In this document: one piece after another, positions 24,706 to 32,276 of the stretch
How positions within the stretch are numbered: the stretch's first letter is position 1
Layout: each line of letters opens with the position of its first letter
From: HK1 sp965221725
GTDB lineage: Bacteria > Pseudomonadota > Gammaproteobacteria > HK1
Assembly (NCBI GenBank): GCA_965221725.1
Contig: OZ244909.1
Coordinates: forward strand, 3,100,001 to 3,164,000
DNA length: 64,000 nt
Direction: 5' to 3'
The notes under the pieces: model-generated
What the model saw: the letters and a program-made list of their open reading frames with translations, nothing else
Database searches by the model: none
What the model was told of the DNA's origin: nothing
Translations under genes and position numbers: made by a program

Positions 24706-25902
24706 TTACCCGCCGATGAACCAGGGCAGGACCCGCACTCCCCTGAAGTCGAAGGTCCGCTGCCCGCCGTGGATGAGGACGCCGCCCCGGTTCGGGTTTC
24801 CGGGCAGCGATGTCCACCAGTGGATGGTGTCGCATGCCGTCGTGGGGACCGTGCCGCCGGATTTGACCTCCACCGGAATCAGGCGATCGCCGGCGTCGAT
24901 CAGTATGTCGATCTCGTGGCCGGTGGCGTCACGCCAGTGATACAGCGGCGCGTCGCGGCGTACGGCGGTGAGGTGCTTGACGAGCTCCGCGACCACGAAG
25001 GACTCGAACATGCTGCCGCGCAACGGGTGCCGCTCCAGGGTCGCCGCGTCGCGGATGCCGAGCAGGTAGCAGGCGAGGCCGGGGTCGAGAAAGTGCAGCC
25101 GGGGGCGCTTGCGGATGCGCTTTCGGTAGCTCGCGAAGTGCGGCGGAAGCGTGGTGACGAGATATCCGACCTGAAGGGCATGGAGCCAGCGCCGCACCGT
25201 CTGCTGGGTGACGCCGACATCGTTGGCCAGGGCCGAGAGATTCAGCTCCTGTCCGGTGCGGGCCGCAGCCAGGCGGACGAAGTTCTCGAAGGTGGGCAGG
25301 TCCGACACCCGCTCGACTTCGCGCAGGTCGCGCTCCACATAGGTCCGGAAGTAGTCCGCCAGCCAGTCGCCGGCATCGACCCGCCGGTCGTGAATGTACG
25401 GGTAGAAGCCGGTGACGAGGGTTTCCCAGAGGCTCTCGTCGGGTGGTGTCCATCCGGCGGTGTCGACTCGGTCCAGGTTCGCGGCGTCGATGCGCTCCCT
25501 GCCGCGCAGCTCCGCGAGCGAGAGCGGGTGCAGGGCCAGGACCGCAGTGCGGCCGGCCAGAGTCTGGGCCACGGACTTCATCAGCAGCAGATTGTGCGAG
25601 CCGGTGACGATGAAGCGTCCCGCGCGCCGATCCTCGTCCACCATCACCTGAATGTACGACAGCAGATCGGGAGCCCGCTGGATCTCGTCGATGACCATGC
25701 GGTCGGACTGCGCCAGCAGGCTGCGAGGGTCCTCGAGCGCCTGCATCCGCACGTCGGGCGCCTCCAGGGAGACGTAGAGATGGTCGGCGAATTCCGCGCG
25801 GACCAGGGTGGTTTTCCCGGACTGGCGGGGACCGGTGAGCGTCACCACCGGATAGGTTGCGGCCGCCTTGCGCAGTGCGGGTGTCAGATGCCGCGCAAAC
25901 AT
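24706..25902 (-). CDS. AAA-family ATPase with DUF4143 nuclease-like domain
   Basis: 398 residues from ATG 25902. The N-terminus has a Walker A (LTGPRQSGKTTLV, about 23-35), Walker B (RMVIDEIQRAPDLL) and sensor motif (RFIVTGSHNLLLMKS) typical of AAA_14. Then follow a winged-helix-like stretch (NLSALANDVGVTQQTVRRWLHAL) and the DUF4143 part, PLYHWRDATGHEIDILID...LIPVEVKSG, which has the D..E.K spacing of PD-(D/E)XK folds. Such proteins are abundant in accessory regions and their function is not established; roles in defence or stress are suspected. A 31-bp palindrome lies 31 bp upstream. Confidence 0.8.
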   Translation of the reverse strand: MFARHLTPALRKAAATYPVVTLTGPRQSGKTTLVRAEFADHLYVSLEAPDVRMQALEDPRSLLAQSDRMVIDEIQRAPDLLSYIQVMVDEDRRAGRFIVTGSHNLLLMKSVAQTLAGRTAVLALHPLSLAELRGRERIDAANLDRVDTAGWTPPDESLWETLVTGFYPYIHDRRVDAGDWLADYFRTYVERDLREVERVSDLPTFENFVRLAAARTGQELNLSALANDVGVTQQTVRRWLHALQVGYLVTTLPPHFASYRKRIRKRPRLHFLDPGLACYLLGIRDAATLERHPLRGSMFESFVVAELVKHLTAVRRDAPLYHWRDATGHEIDILIDAGDRLIPVEVKSGGTVPTTACDTIHWWTSLPGNPNRGGVLIHGGQRTFDFRGVRVLPWFIGG

Positions 25903-25932
25903 GCGGTGATGCTCGCTGAAGGCGATAAGTGT

Positions 25933-25963
25933 GTCAAATTGATGATGACATCATCAATCTGAC
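25933..25963. promoter_or_regulatory. 31-bp interrupted palindrome upstream of the DUF4143 ATPase
   Basis: The core TTGATGATG-A-CATCATCAA (25939-25957) is a perfect inverted repeat, flanked symmetrically by GTCA at 25933 and TGAC at 25960. Its position just before the ATPase start makes it a good operator candidate, possibly autoregulatory. Confidence 0.6.
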
Positions 25964-26113
25964 AAACAACATCGCATCCATTGGCACTGACCCGGAAATT
26001 TCCGGGTTGGCCCGGCACAAGATCCACGAGCATTCTGCCGCCTGCCGCCTGCATTTCCGGGCAGGTGCTCCGGGTTCGAACCACCGCATTCGGGGCTCGA
26101 TGCGCGCCGGTGC

Positions 26114-27688
26114 TCACGCCTCCGGCTGCCGGCGCTCCGCCGGCTCGGCCCCCTCCCGCAGCGCGGTCAGGACCCGCTCCGCGAACCCGGTGCCCGCCTG
26201 CTCGTAGTAGTTGTAGGTGGTGGTGCACCCGCAGTCGAGGAGATCGGCGGCTTCCTCGGGGTAGACGTTGGTCGCGCTCAGCAACCCCCGGTACCCGGCG
26301 CGGCGGATCTCGTGGATCGCAAAGCGTTTCGCCTCGAGGTCGGGCACCGCCAGGAGGATCGCGTCCAGGCCGTCCAGGCACAGGCGGTGCCACAGGTCCG
26401 GGTCCTCGGCGTCGCCGTACACCACCCGCCGACCCTCGGCGATATGCCGGGCGACCTCCCCCGGGTCGGAGTCCAGGCCCACCACCCGCATCCCCCGCCC
26501 CTTGAGCTGCTCGTAGGCGCCGAGGCCGACCCGGCCCATGCCGAAGATCATCACGTCCGCGGTGCCGATCGAGATCGGCTCGTCGTCCGGATGCCGTTGC
26601 CGGCGTTCGAGGTGCAGGACGAACGGAGAGAGGCGCGCGTAGATCGCGTGCGAAGCGCGGTTGAGCGGGGCGGAGACCGCGAACGAAAGCGCGACGATGA
26701 TCGCCAGCGTGACCACCCAGCTCTCCGCCAGCAGGCCGCTGGCGGCCGCGGCCTGCACCACGATGAGCCCGAACTCGCTGTAGTTGGCGAGCGCGAGCCC
26801 GGCCAGCACCCCGCTGCGCGCCCGGAGCTTGAATGCGACGAGCAGAGCGTAGAACAGCGCGCCCTTCAGCGGCAGCAGGGCCAGCGCGACGAGGGCCAGG
26901 ACGAATGCCTCGTATCCGGGCAGGCCGGACATGCCGATGAGCAGGAAGAACCCCACCAGGAAGGCTTCCTTCAGCCCCCACAGCGTGTCGGCCAGCTCCT
27001 GCGCCTTCGGGTGGTCGGCGAGGAGGGTGCCGAGCACCAGCGCCCCCAGCTCCCCGCTCAACCCGAGCGCCTCGAAGCCGTAGCCGCCCGCGAGTGCGAG
27101 GCCGATGCCGAGCAGCAGCAGGATCTCCCCGTGGCCGGCGACATCGAGAAGCCGGTGCACCAGGCGCCGCGCCGGCAGCAGCGCGAGCAGGGCGACGGCC
27201 CACGGCGACGGCGCCGTCCCCTGCGACAGACCGAGCACCGCGATGGCGACCAGATCCTGCACGATGAGAATCCCGATCGCGACGCGGCCGTGGAAGGCGC
27301 CAATCTCGCGCTTCTCGTCGAGCGACTTCGCCACCACCACGGTGCTGGAGAACCCGAGAGCGCAGGCGACGAGCAGCGCGGTGACCCAGCCGGTACCGAG
27401 CCCGTGGACGATGAGGACGCCGACGAGGGCGGTGGACACCGCGAGATGGATGAGGGTGGTGCCCCAGACCTCGACGCTCACCACATTGCGCAGCCGCACC
27501 TTCATGCCCACCGTGAACAGCATGAGCAGGACGCCTGCGTGCGCGATGGCTTCGAGCCCGTCCGGTGCGTCGAACCCGGCCGCGTCGAGCGCGAACCCCG
27601 CCGCGAGAAAGCCGACGAGCGGCGGCATGCCGACGGCGCGGGCGGCGAGACCCAGGACGAATGCGCAGGCGATGAAGACCCCGGCCAT
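26114..27688 (-). CDS. CPA2 monovalent cation:proton antiporter with RCK/TrkA-N domain (KefC-like)
   Basis: 524 residues from ATG 27688 with GGAGG upstream. Residues ~1-375 hold about 11-12 hydrophobic helices with CPA2 signatures (GFLAAGFALDAAG, LMLFTVGMKVR, ALGFSSTVVVAKSL, IGILIVQDLVAIAVL). Residues ~395-510 are a TrkA-N nucleotide-binding domain (ADVMIFGMGRVGLGAYEQL, VVYGDAEDPDLW). It should exchange K+ or Na+ for protons across the inner membrane, gated by nucleotide. It resembles KefB/KefC in layout but is somewhat shorter. Neighbours give no functional clue. Confidence 0.85.
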   Translation of the reverse strand: MAGVFIACAFVLGLAARAVGMPPLVGFLAAGFALDAAGFDAPDGLEAIAHAGVLLMLFTVGMKVRLRNVVSVEVWGTTLIHLAVSTALVGVLIVHGLGTGWVTALLVACALGFSSTVVVAKSLDEKREIGAFHGRVAIGILIVQDLVAIAVLGLSQGTAPSPWAVALLALLPARRLVHRLLDVAGHGEILLLLGIGLALAGGYGFEALGLSGELGALVLGTLLADHPKAQELADTLWGLKEAFLVGFFLLIGMSGLPGYEAFVLALVALALLPLKGALFYALLVAFKLRARSGVLAGLALANYSEFGLIVVQAAAASGLLAESWVVTLAIIVALSFAVSAPLNRASHAIYARLSPFVLHLERRQRHPDDEPISIGTADVMIFGMGRVGLGAYEQLKGRGMRVVGLDSDPGEVARHIAEGRRVVYGDAEDPDLWHRLCLDGLDAILLAVPDLEAKRFAIHEIRRAGYRGLLSATNVYPEEAADLLDCGCTTTYNYYEQAGTGFAERVLTALREGAEPAERRQPEA

Positions 27689-27939
27689 GATCAGCCTCCG
27701 GTGCTCCTCGCTCGCCAGCGGTGCGTGCCGATCATCTGCAAGTCATCCGCAACGATCGGGCCGAAGCGGGTCTTGGACTCCGGCCGGAACAATCTTTCCG
27801 TTCAATGCCCCTGCCCCTCCGGTCCGGAAGGGGGTCGGGGTCCATGAGTGGAAAATCGGTGCTGCGTCCAACTCACATCCCCGCCCCCTCACGCCGCAGC
27901 ACGCCGGTAGCCAGCCGGTGCGGGTCGTCTCAATTTCGG

Positions 27940-28632
27940 TCAGGATCCTTTCGTGACCGGTCTCGCCCCCTGGAGGCGATCGATCAGAGGCGCCAGAAAC
28001 GGTTTGCCGGCTCGGATCTCCTCGATGCTCAGGCCGTTCAGCTCGTAGGGAAGCACCAGCCACTTGTCGGTCTCGTGCAGGTGGTAGTCCGGCACCCGGC
28101 CGGTACGGTTGCGCGCCGGCTTGTACCACGGCACCGCAATCCGCACCTCGCGCGGCAGGTTCCGACGCATGCGCGATGCGAGCCGGTCGATGACCGCCTT
28201 CACGTTGAGACCGGTGCTGTAGACGTCGTCGACGATGAGGAGCCCGTCCTCGGCGTTCATGGTCTCCAGCAGGTACTGGGTGCCGTGGATCCGGATCTCC
28301 GAGGACGCCTCGTCCACCATGCGCTGGTAGCGCTGCATGCCGCGATAGGAGGTACGCAGCGAGATGTGGTCGGTCTCCACCCCGAGGTGCTGCAGGCACT
28401 CCTGCACCGCGATCCCCACCGAGCTGCCGCCGCGCCACAGCCCCACGATGAAGCTCGGCCGGAAGCCGCTTTCGAAGACCTGAACGCCGAGACGGTAGGC
28501 GTCGAGCAACAGCGTTTCTTCGGTGACGAATATCTTGTCCACGGGGTCGGGTTCGTCCACGGGGCGGGGCACGCACGCTTGCCTGGATGGGAGGGCGTCA
28601 ACATACTTCACCGCGGCCGGCGTGTGAAACAC
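27940..28632 (-). CDS. Phosphoribosyltransferase (type I PRTase), paralogue A
   Basis: 230 residues from a GTG at 28632; the first ~25 residues have no counterpart in the paralogue, so a later start is possible. The PRPP-binding motif is LLIVDDVYSTGLN, and the upstream loop SFIVGLWRGGSSVGIAVQ is typical of hypoxanthine/xanthine-type PRTases. The C-terminal half (VAVPWYKPARNRTGRVPDYHLHE) is shared with the divergently placed gene at 28680. It should use PRPP and a purine-like base. No signal for a specific base is visible. Confidence 0.75.
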   Translation of the reverse strand: MFHTPAAVKYVDALPSRQACVPRPVDEPDPVDKIFVTEETLLLDAYRLGVQVFESGFRPSFIVGLWRGGSSVGIAVQECLQHLGVETDHISLRTSYRGMQRYQRMVDEASSEIRIHGTQYLLETMNAEDGLLIVDDVYSTGLNVKAVIDRLASRMRRNLPREVRIAVPWYKPARNRTGRVPDYHLHETDKWLVLPYELNGLSIEEIRAGKPFLAPLIDRLQGARPVTKGS

Positions 28633-28679
28633 CGGCCATGCGTCCGGCGAGCGACCGGCCAGAAAACTCGGGAGGCAGG

Positions 28680-29240
28680 ATGCTCTACATCGGTGCGCAG
28701 CAGTTGCTGGAAGACGCCTTCGAGCTCGGGGCGCGGGTGCTTGAGAGCCGGTTTCGCCCGAGCTTCATCGTCGCCATCTGGCGGGGCGGTGCCCCCATCG
28801 GCATCGCGGTTCAGGAACTGCTCGACTACTTCGGAGTGGAATCCGACCACATCGCCATCCGCACCTCGTCGTACCGCGGCATCGACGGGCGCTCGTCGGA
28901 GGTGCGCGTACACGGGCTCAACTACCTGCTGAAGAACATCGAGCGCGAGGACCGTCTGCTGATCGTCGACGACGTGTTCGACACCGGCCGCACCATCGAA
29001 TCCGTAATCGCGACGCTGCGGGAGAAGGCGCGGCGCAACGCCCCGCGCGAGATCCGGGTCGCGGTGCCGTTCTACAAACCCTCGCGCAACCTGACCGACC
29101 GGGTTCCCGACTACTACCTGCACGAGACCGAGGAGTGGATCAAGTTCCCCCACTCCCTGGAGGGGCTGACGGCGGAGGAGATCGCACGCCACCGCCCGCA
29201 CCTGCTCGAAGTGCTGCGTGAGGCGAAGGCCGGGTCATGA
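28680..29240 (+). CDS. Phosphoribosyltransferase (type I PRTase), paralogue B
   Basis: 186 residues from ATG 28680, preceded by GGGAGGCAGG. The PRPP loop is LLIVDDVFDTGRTIESVI, and SFIVAIWRGGAPIGIAVQE and VAVPFYKPSRNLTDRVPDYYLHE match paralogue A closely. The two genes are divergent and share a 47-bp upstream gap, so they probably arose by inverted duplication and may be co-regulated. A hypoxanthine phosphoribosyltransferase-like role is the safest statement. Confidence 0.8.
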   Translation: MLYIGAQQLLEDAFELGARVLESRFRPSFIVAIWRGGAPIGIAVQELLDYFGVESDHIAIRTSSYRGIDGRSSEVRVHGLNYLLKNIEREDRLLIVDDVFDTGRTIESVIATLREKARRNAPREIRVAVPFYKPSRNLTDRVPDYYLHETEEWIKFPHSLEGLTAEEIARHRPHLLEVLREAKAGS

Positions 29241-29751
29241 CCTCGAAACGCCACCACCGCATCGGCGGGAGAGCTCCCGAGCCCCCTCCTTTCGCCGAAG
29301 GCGACGCGCAATAGACCACCGTCGACCGGGTGCCGGCCAGTACGGAAGGCGGTGGCGACCCTGAAGCGCCGTCGTCGTCATCGTCGAGTGCGACCAGCGC
29401 CTGCGCGGGTGACGGTCAGCACGGAGGGCGGTGACGATCCTGGCCTTGCGTGGTGTATCAGGCCAGTTTTGCGGGCGCATCGAACGCGGCGAGAAACCGC
29501 CCCGTGTCCCCGGGACTGGGCGAGTTTCTGGCAGAAATGCGTGTAAGTAACTGAGAGGACTCAGAAAAGGGGGATTATAGAGGAAAGTCACAAAGGAGAA
29601 CGCCCGGCCGAAGCCGGGCGCGCGTCGTGGATTGTTCAACCGCCGACCCGTCCGCGGCCGCCAGGAATGCGGCGGCCGTTCCGGGAGCCTTCAAGGCGCG
29701 CGGCCGGTGCCCTCGTTCTTCGCAAGGGCGTGGCGGCAGGCTTGCGTCCGG
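29241..29751. other. Intergenic region with a GC-rich hairpin
   Basis: No gene is supported. Two imperfect copies of a ~22-bp segment (ACGGAAGGCGGTGGCGACCCTG-like) lie near 29341 and 29419. A perfect 8-bp stem hairpin CGCCCGGC-CGAA-GCCGGGCG at 29601-29620 lies downstream of the minus-strand secreted-protein gene and could be its terminator, although the T-tract is poor. Confidence 0.4.
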
Positions 29752-30444
29752 CTACTGGTTGCCGCCGAGCAATTCGCCGCCGGGGCCGACTCTCGCGCAG
29801 CCCTTGCCGCCCATGAACAGGAAGTAGGCGCTGCCTGCCGTGCTATACCCACGTCCAGGACCGGGGGTGATGACCTGTACCACCAGCTCGCCGGGGCCTT
29901 GGTTGGGATTGTTGGCATTGCGGTTACTCCAGATATGGGCGCCAGCCTTCGGCCGCGCCTCGACGATGTTCTCGCCAAGACTACCGCCCGCGAAGGTGAG
30001 GGAATCTCTCCCGCCAAGCACATTCTGCCAAGCATTTGAGTTCACTTCCGGCGTGCGCCACTCCCAATCGGTGAACTCGGCACCGGTGCGGTTTGTATTG
30101 CGTGTGCTCAGAAATTTGACAGTCGTGAAACTCTGCGGCGTTACGTTGGGATTACTGGAAGACAAAATGACCTTGAAGCGGCCCGGCGTGGCGGAATCGC
30201 CGCAGCCGTCCACGACGGTGTTGCCGGAAACCGGCACAAGTCGGATCGTGCAGGTGCTGGTGGTGCATTGAGGAGGGGGAGGGGGGAGTTGCGCCTGCGC
30301 GGTCTGGGTGGATGCCATCAAGCCTGCGAGTGCGGCCAGGGCGAGCGTCAGTGACCGTTTAGTGGCTGCGGATGCCCGCGAAGTCTGGAATCTCGGGGGG
30401 GGGGGGGGGGGGGGGGGGGGGGGTGATTTCATCGGTGTGTGCAT
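29752..30444 (-). CDS. Secreted protein of unknown function with poly-C tract at its 5' end
   Basis: 230 residues if the frame is followed through the tract. It begins MHTPMKS, then a run of ten prolines encoded by an uninterrupted C-run, then a clear signal peptide (RSLTLALAALAGLMASTQTAQAQ, cleavage near AQA|Q). The mature part (~175 residues) starts with prolines and cysteines (QCTTSTCTIRLVPVSG) and is rich in Asn, Gly and Thr, suggesting a beta-rich exported domain; I do not recognise the family. No in-frame ATG lies between the tract and the signal peptide, so translation must cross the homopolymer and depends on its length. Confidence 0.6.
   Translation of the reverse strand: MHTPMKSPPPPPPPPPPRFQTSRASAATKRSLTLALAALAGLMASTQTAQAQLPPPPPQCTTSTCTIRLVPVSGNTVVDGCGDSATPGRFKVILSSSNPNVTPQSFTTVKFLSTRNTNRTGAEFTDWEWRTPEVNSNAWQNVLGGRDSLTFAGGSLGENIVEARPKAGAHIWSNRNANNPNQGPGELVVQVITPGPGRGYSTAGSAYFLFMGGKGCARVGPGGELLGGNQ
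30395..30423. repeat. 29-bp homopolymeric G (coding-strand C) tract
   Basis: An unbroken run of 29 G on the plus strand lies within codons 8-17 of the minus-strand secreted protein. Tracts of this sort change length by slipped-strand mispairing. Only one length class in three keeps the signal peptide in frame with the upstream ATG. The exact length may also be a sequencing or assembly approximation. Confidence 0.9.
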
Positions 30445-30557
30445 GGTCGTCGCTCCGTTCGCTGTGTTGTCGTATGCGTGGGCATGAAAGCATAGGCGCA
30501 GCGCCTACTCTTTGGTGATCGGACCACGCATGAGGAGGTACTGCAAGAGGGCCGGGG

Positions 30558-30782
30558 GCGCTGTTGACGTTGCTCGGTGCGGCGGGCGAGCGCTTGAGCT
30601 ACGACCGCTGGTTTAAGGCGAACACGGTCAAGACCCGCAGCCATTCGCTGTTTCGCCAAGGGCTGATGCTCTATCAGCATATTCCCCACTGGCCCGAGCA
30701 TCGGCTGCGCCCGCTGGTGGAGAGATTCTCACAGATGCTCATCGAGCAGCGCGTGTACCGTGAAATCTTCGGAGTCATCTGA
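30558..30782 (+). pseudogene. IS4-family-like transposase, C-terminal remnant
   Basis: The frame LLTLLGAAGERLSYDRWFKA then KTRSHSLFRQGLMLYQHIPHW, PEHRLRPLVERFSQMLIEQ matches the C-terminal end of IS4-type transposases and stops at TGA 30780-30782. The catalytic DDE part is absent. It lies directly behind the promoter side of the phase-variable secreted gene. Confidence 0.65.
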
Positions 30783-30802
30783 TCACCAAAATGAGGGGAT
30801 GT

Positions 30803-31972
30803 TCAAGGCCCGTGACGGTTGCCAACAGGCCCGTGACGGTTGGCTGGCCACCAATCCGGATCGAGCACCTGGTCGGGGGTGTAGGGCGGATCGGTCGGGA
30901 TCTTCGTAGCGTCGATACCATCCTGCGCCAGGCTGCGGGCGGCGCCGCGGCGGGCGAGCGCATACTCCTTCAACCACCGTTCGGGGAACTCGCGCCGCAG
31001 GCTGGGGCTGTCGTCGAGGATTCTCGATACGTCGTCCCGGCCGCGCGCGACCGTATCGATCCATCCGGCGCGAGGATCTTCGGCCGGCGAGTGCTCAAGT
31101 TTGAGCAAATGCTCCAGTATCACGCCGATGCGGCTGTTGACGGCGCGAAGATCGCTACGCCCCATGTCCTCGATCTCCTCGGCGGCGTGGTGCCAGTCGA
31201 TGGGCAGATTGATTCGCTCGCCGGGAATCTGCCGGAGTAGAGCTGCCTGCTCCTGGGTCCAGCGATAGAAATCGACATCGTGGAGTCGGGCCGGATCGGA
31301 CATGATCGTCCCCCTGTCTTGATCCGCCACGTCATGTGGCGTGGTGGCTGGCATGACTGCCGGACGGATTGCGCCTGCATCATACAAGTACCCCGGCGAG
31401 CCCTTGCAGGCGACGAGGCGTGCGAGCGCCATGTGCCGGCCGTCCGGGTCGGCGACGATTCCTTCTTCCCAGAACAGTACCCGCAGCGCGCGGAACCGTT
31501 CGAGTAGTTCGTTCGGTCGCGCCCGGAATCGGCGGCTCGATGGCCCGCCGACATCGACGGAGGTGATGTAGTGGTGTTCGTAGACGATGTGACCGCCGGG
31601 GCGGAGCGCGTTGATCAACTGCGGGATCAGCGGTCGGTCCAGAAAGCGCGCCACGACGATCACGTCGTAGGTGTCCCGCGCGATGTCCCCGCCGTCGAGG
31701 TCGGTCTCGATCCAGCGGATGGCGACGCCTGCGGCCTCGGCCCGTTCGCGGGCTTTCGCGAGCGCGACGGCAGAAATGTCCACCGCGTCGACCGCGTACC
31801 CGTGCGCGGCGAGGTGGATGGCGTTGCGGCCCCGTCCGCATGCCACGTCCAGGGCGCGGCCGCGCGGAAGGCGCCCGATCCACGCCGCGAGCAACGGGCT
31901 CGGGTGGGTGCGGGCGGCGTACTCACCCGCCGCGTACCGGGCGTTCCAGCGTTCGCGATCAGCGTCACTCAT
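30803..31972 (-). CDS. SAM-dependent methyltransferase read through into a DUF29 protein
   Basis: 389 residues from ATG 31972 (the in-frame ATG at 31999 has no ribosome-binding site). Residues ~1-190 are a class I methyltransferase (GRALDVACGRGRNAIHLA is motif I; AVDAVDISAVAL motif II; TYDVIVVARFL), of the TehB/UbiE-like small type. From Met224 (31303) the frame is a complete DUF29 protein (DFYRWTQEQAALLRQIP, LPIDWHHAAEEIEDMGRSDLRAVNSRI, LLKLEHSP). No stop separates them. Strong AGGGGG before 31303 suggests DUF29 is also translated alone, so this may be loss of the methyltransferase stop rather than a selected fusion. DUF29 function is unknown. The extreme C-terminus is extended by a 17-bp tandem repeat. 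Confidence 0.65.
   Translation of the reverse strand: MSDADRERWNARYAAGEYAARTHPSPLLAAWIGRLPRGRALDVACGRGRNAIHLAAHGYAVDAVDISAVALAKARERAEAAGVAIRWIETDLDGGDIARDTYDVIVVARFLDRPLIPQLINALRPGGHIVYEHHYITSVDVGGPSSRRFRARPNELLERFRALRVLFWEEGIVADPDGRHMALARLVACKGSPGYLYDAGAIRPAVMPATTPHDVADQDRGTIMSDPARLHDVDFYRWTQEQAALLRQIPGERINLPIDWHHAAEEIEDMGRSDLRAVNSRIGVILEHLLKLEHSPAEDPRAGWIDTVARGRDDVSRILDDSPSLRREFPERWLKEYALARRGAARSLAQDGIDATKIPTDPPYTPDQVLDPDWWPANRHGPVGNRHGP
31303..31318 (-). promoter_or_regulatory. Internal ribosome-binding site and start for DUF29
   Basis: On the minus strand GACAGGGGGACGATC is followed by ATG 31303. The spacing and purine-richness are ideal, and the encoded MSDPARLHDVDFYRW is the usual start of DUF29 proteins. 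It supports independent initiation of the 166-residue DUF29 part (31303-30803). Confidence 0.6.
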
Positions 31973-32276
31973 TGCCGTCGTTCCGAAGTCTCTGTCCATT
32001 GTGTGGCACCGATGATAGCGAGTCGGGGTCCCCCCGCACGAGGCGCCCCGCCGACAGGGGTGCCCGGCCGGTGTGGGTGCGTCGCCGGAAAACGCCGTTG
32101 CGGGTCCGCGCCGAACATCACCGGTGCCGGTGCGTCGGGCCAGCGAGTACGAGACAGATGGCTTTATCCCCGATTATAGTCGAACAGGTCGAATGCCTGC
32201 TCCGAAAGACGCACTGCGAAGTGCATCCGTACATGTCCTGCCCTTGTCAACATCCATCGACCAAAGGTTGTCGCTC

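Noticed and set aside
26312..27847. A 511-codon plus-strand frame rich in Glu/Gln/His
   Set aside because: Antisense to the cation antiporter; no hydrophobic core or motif.
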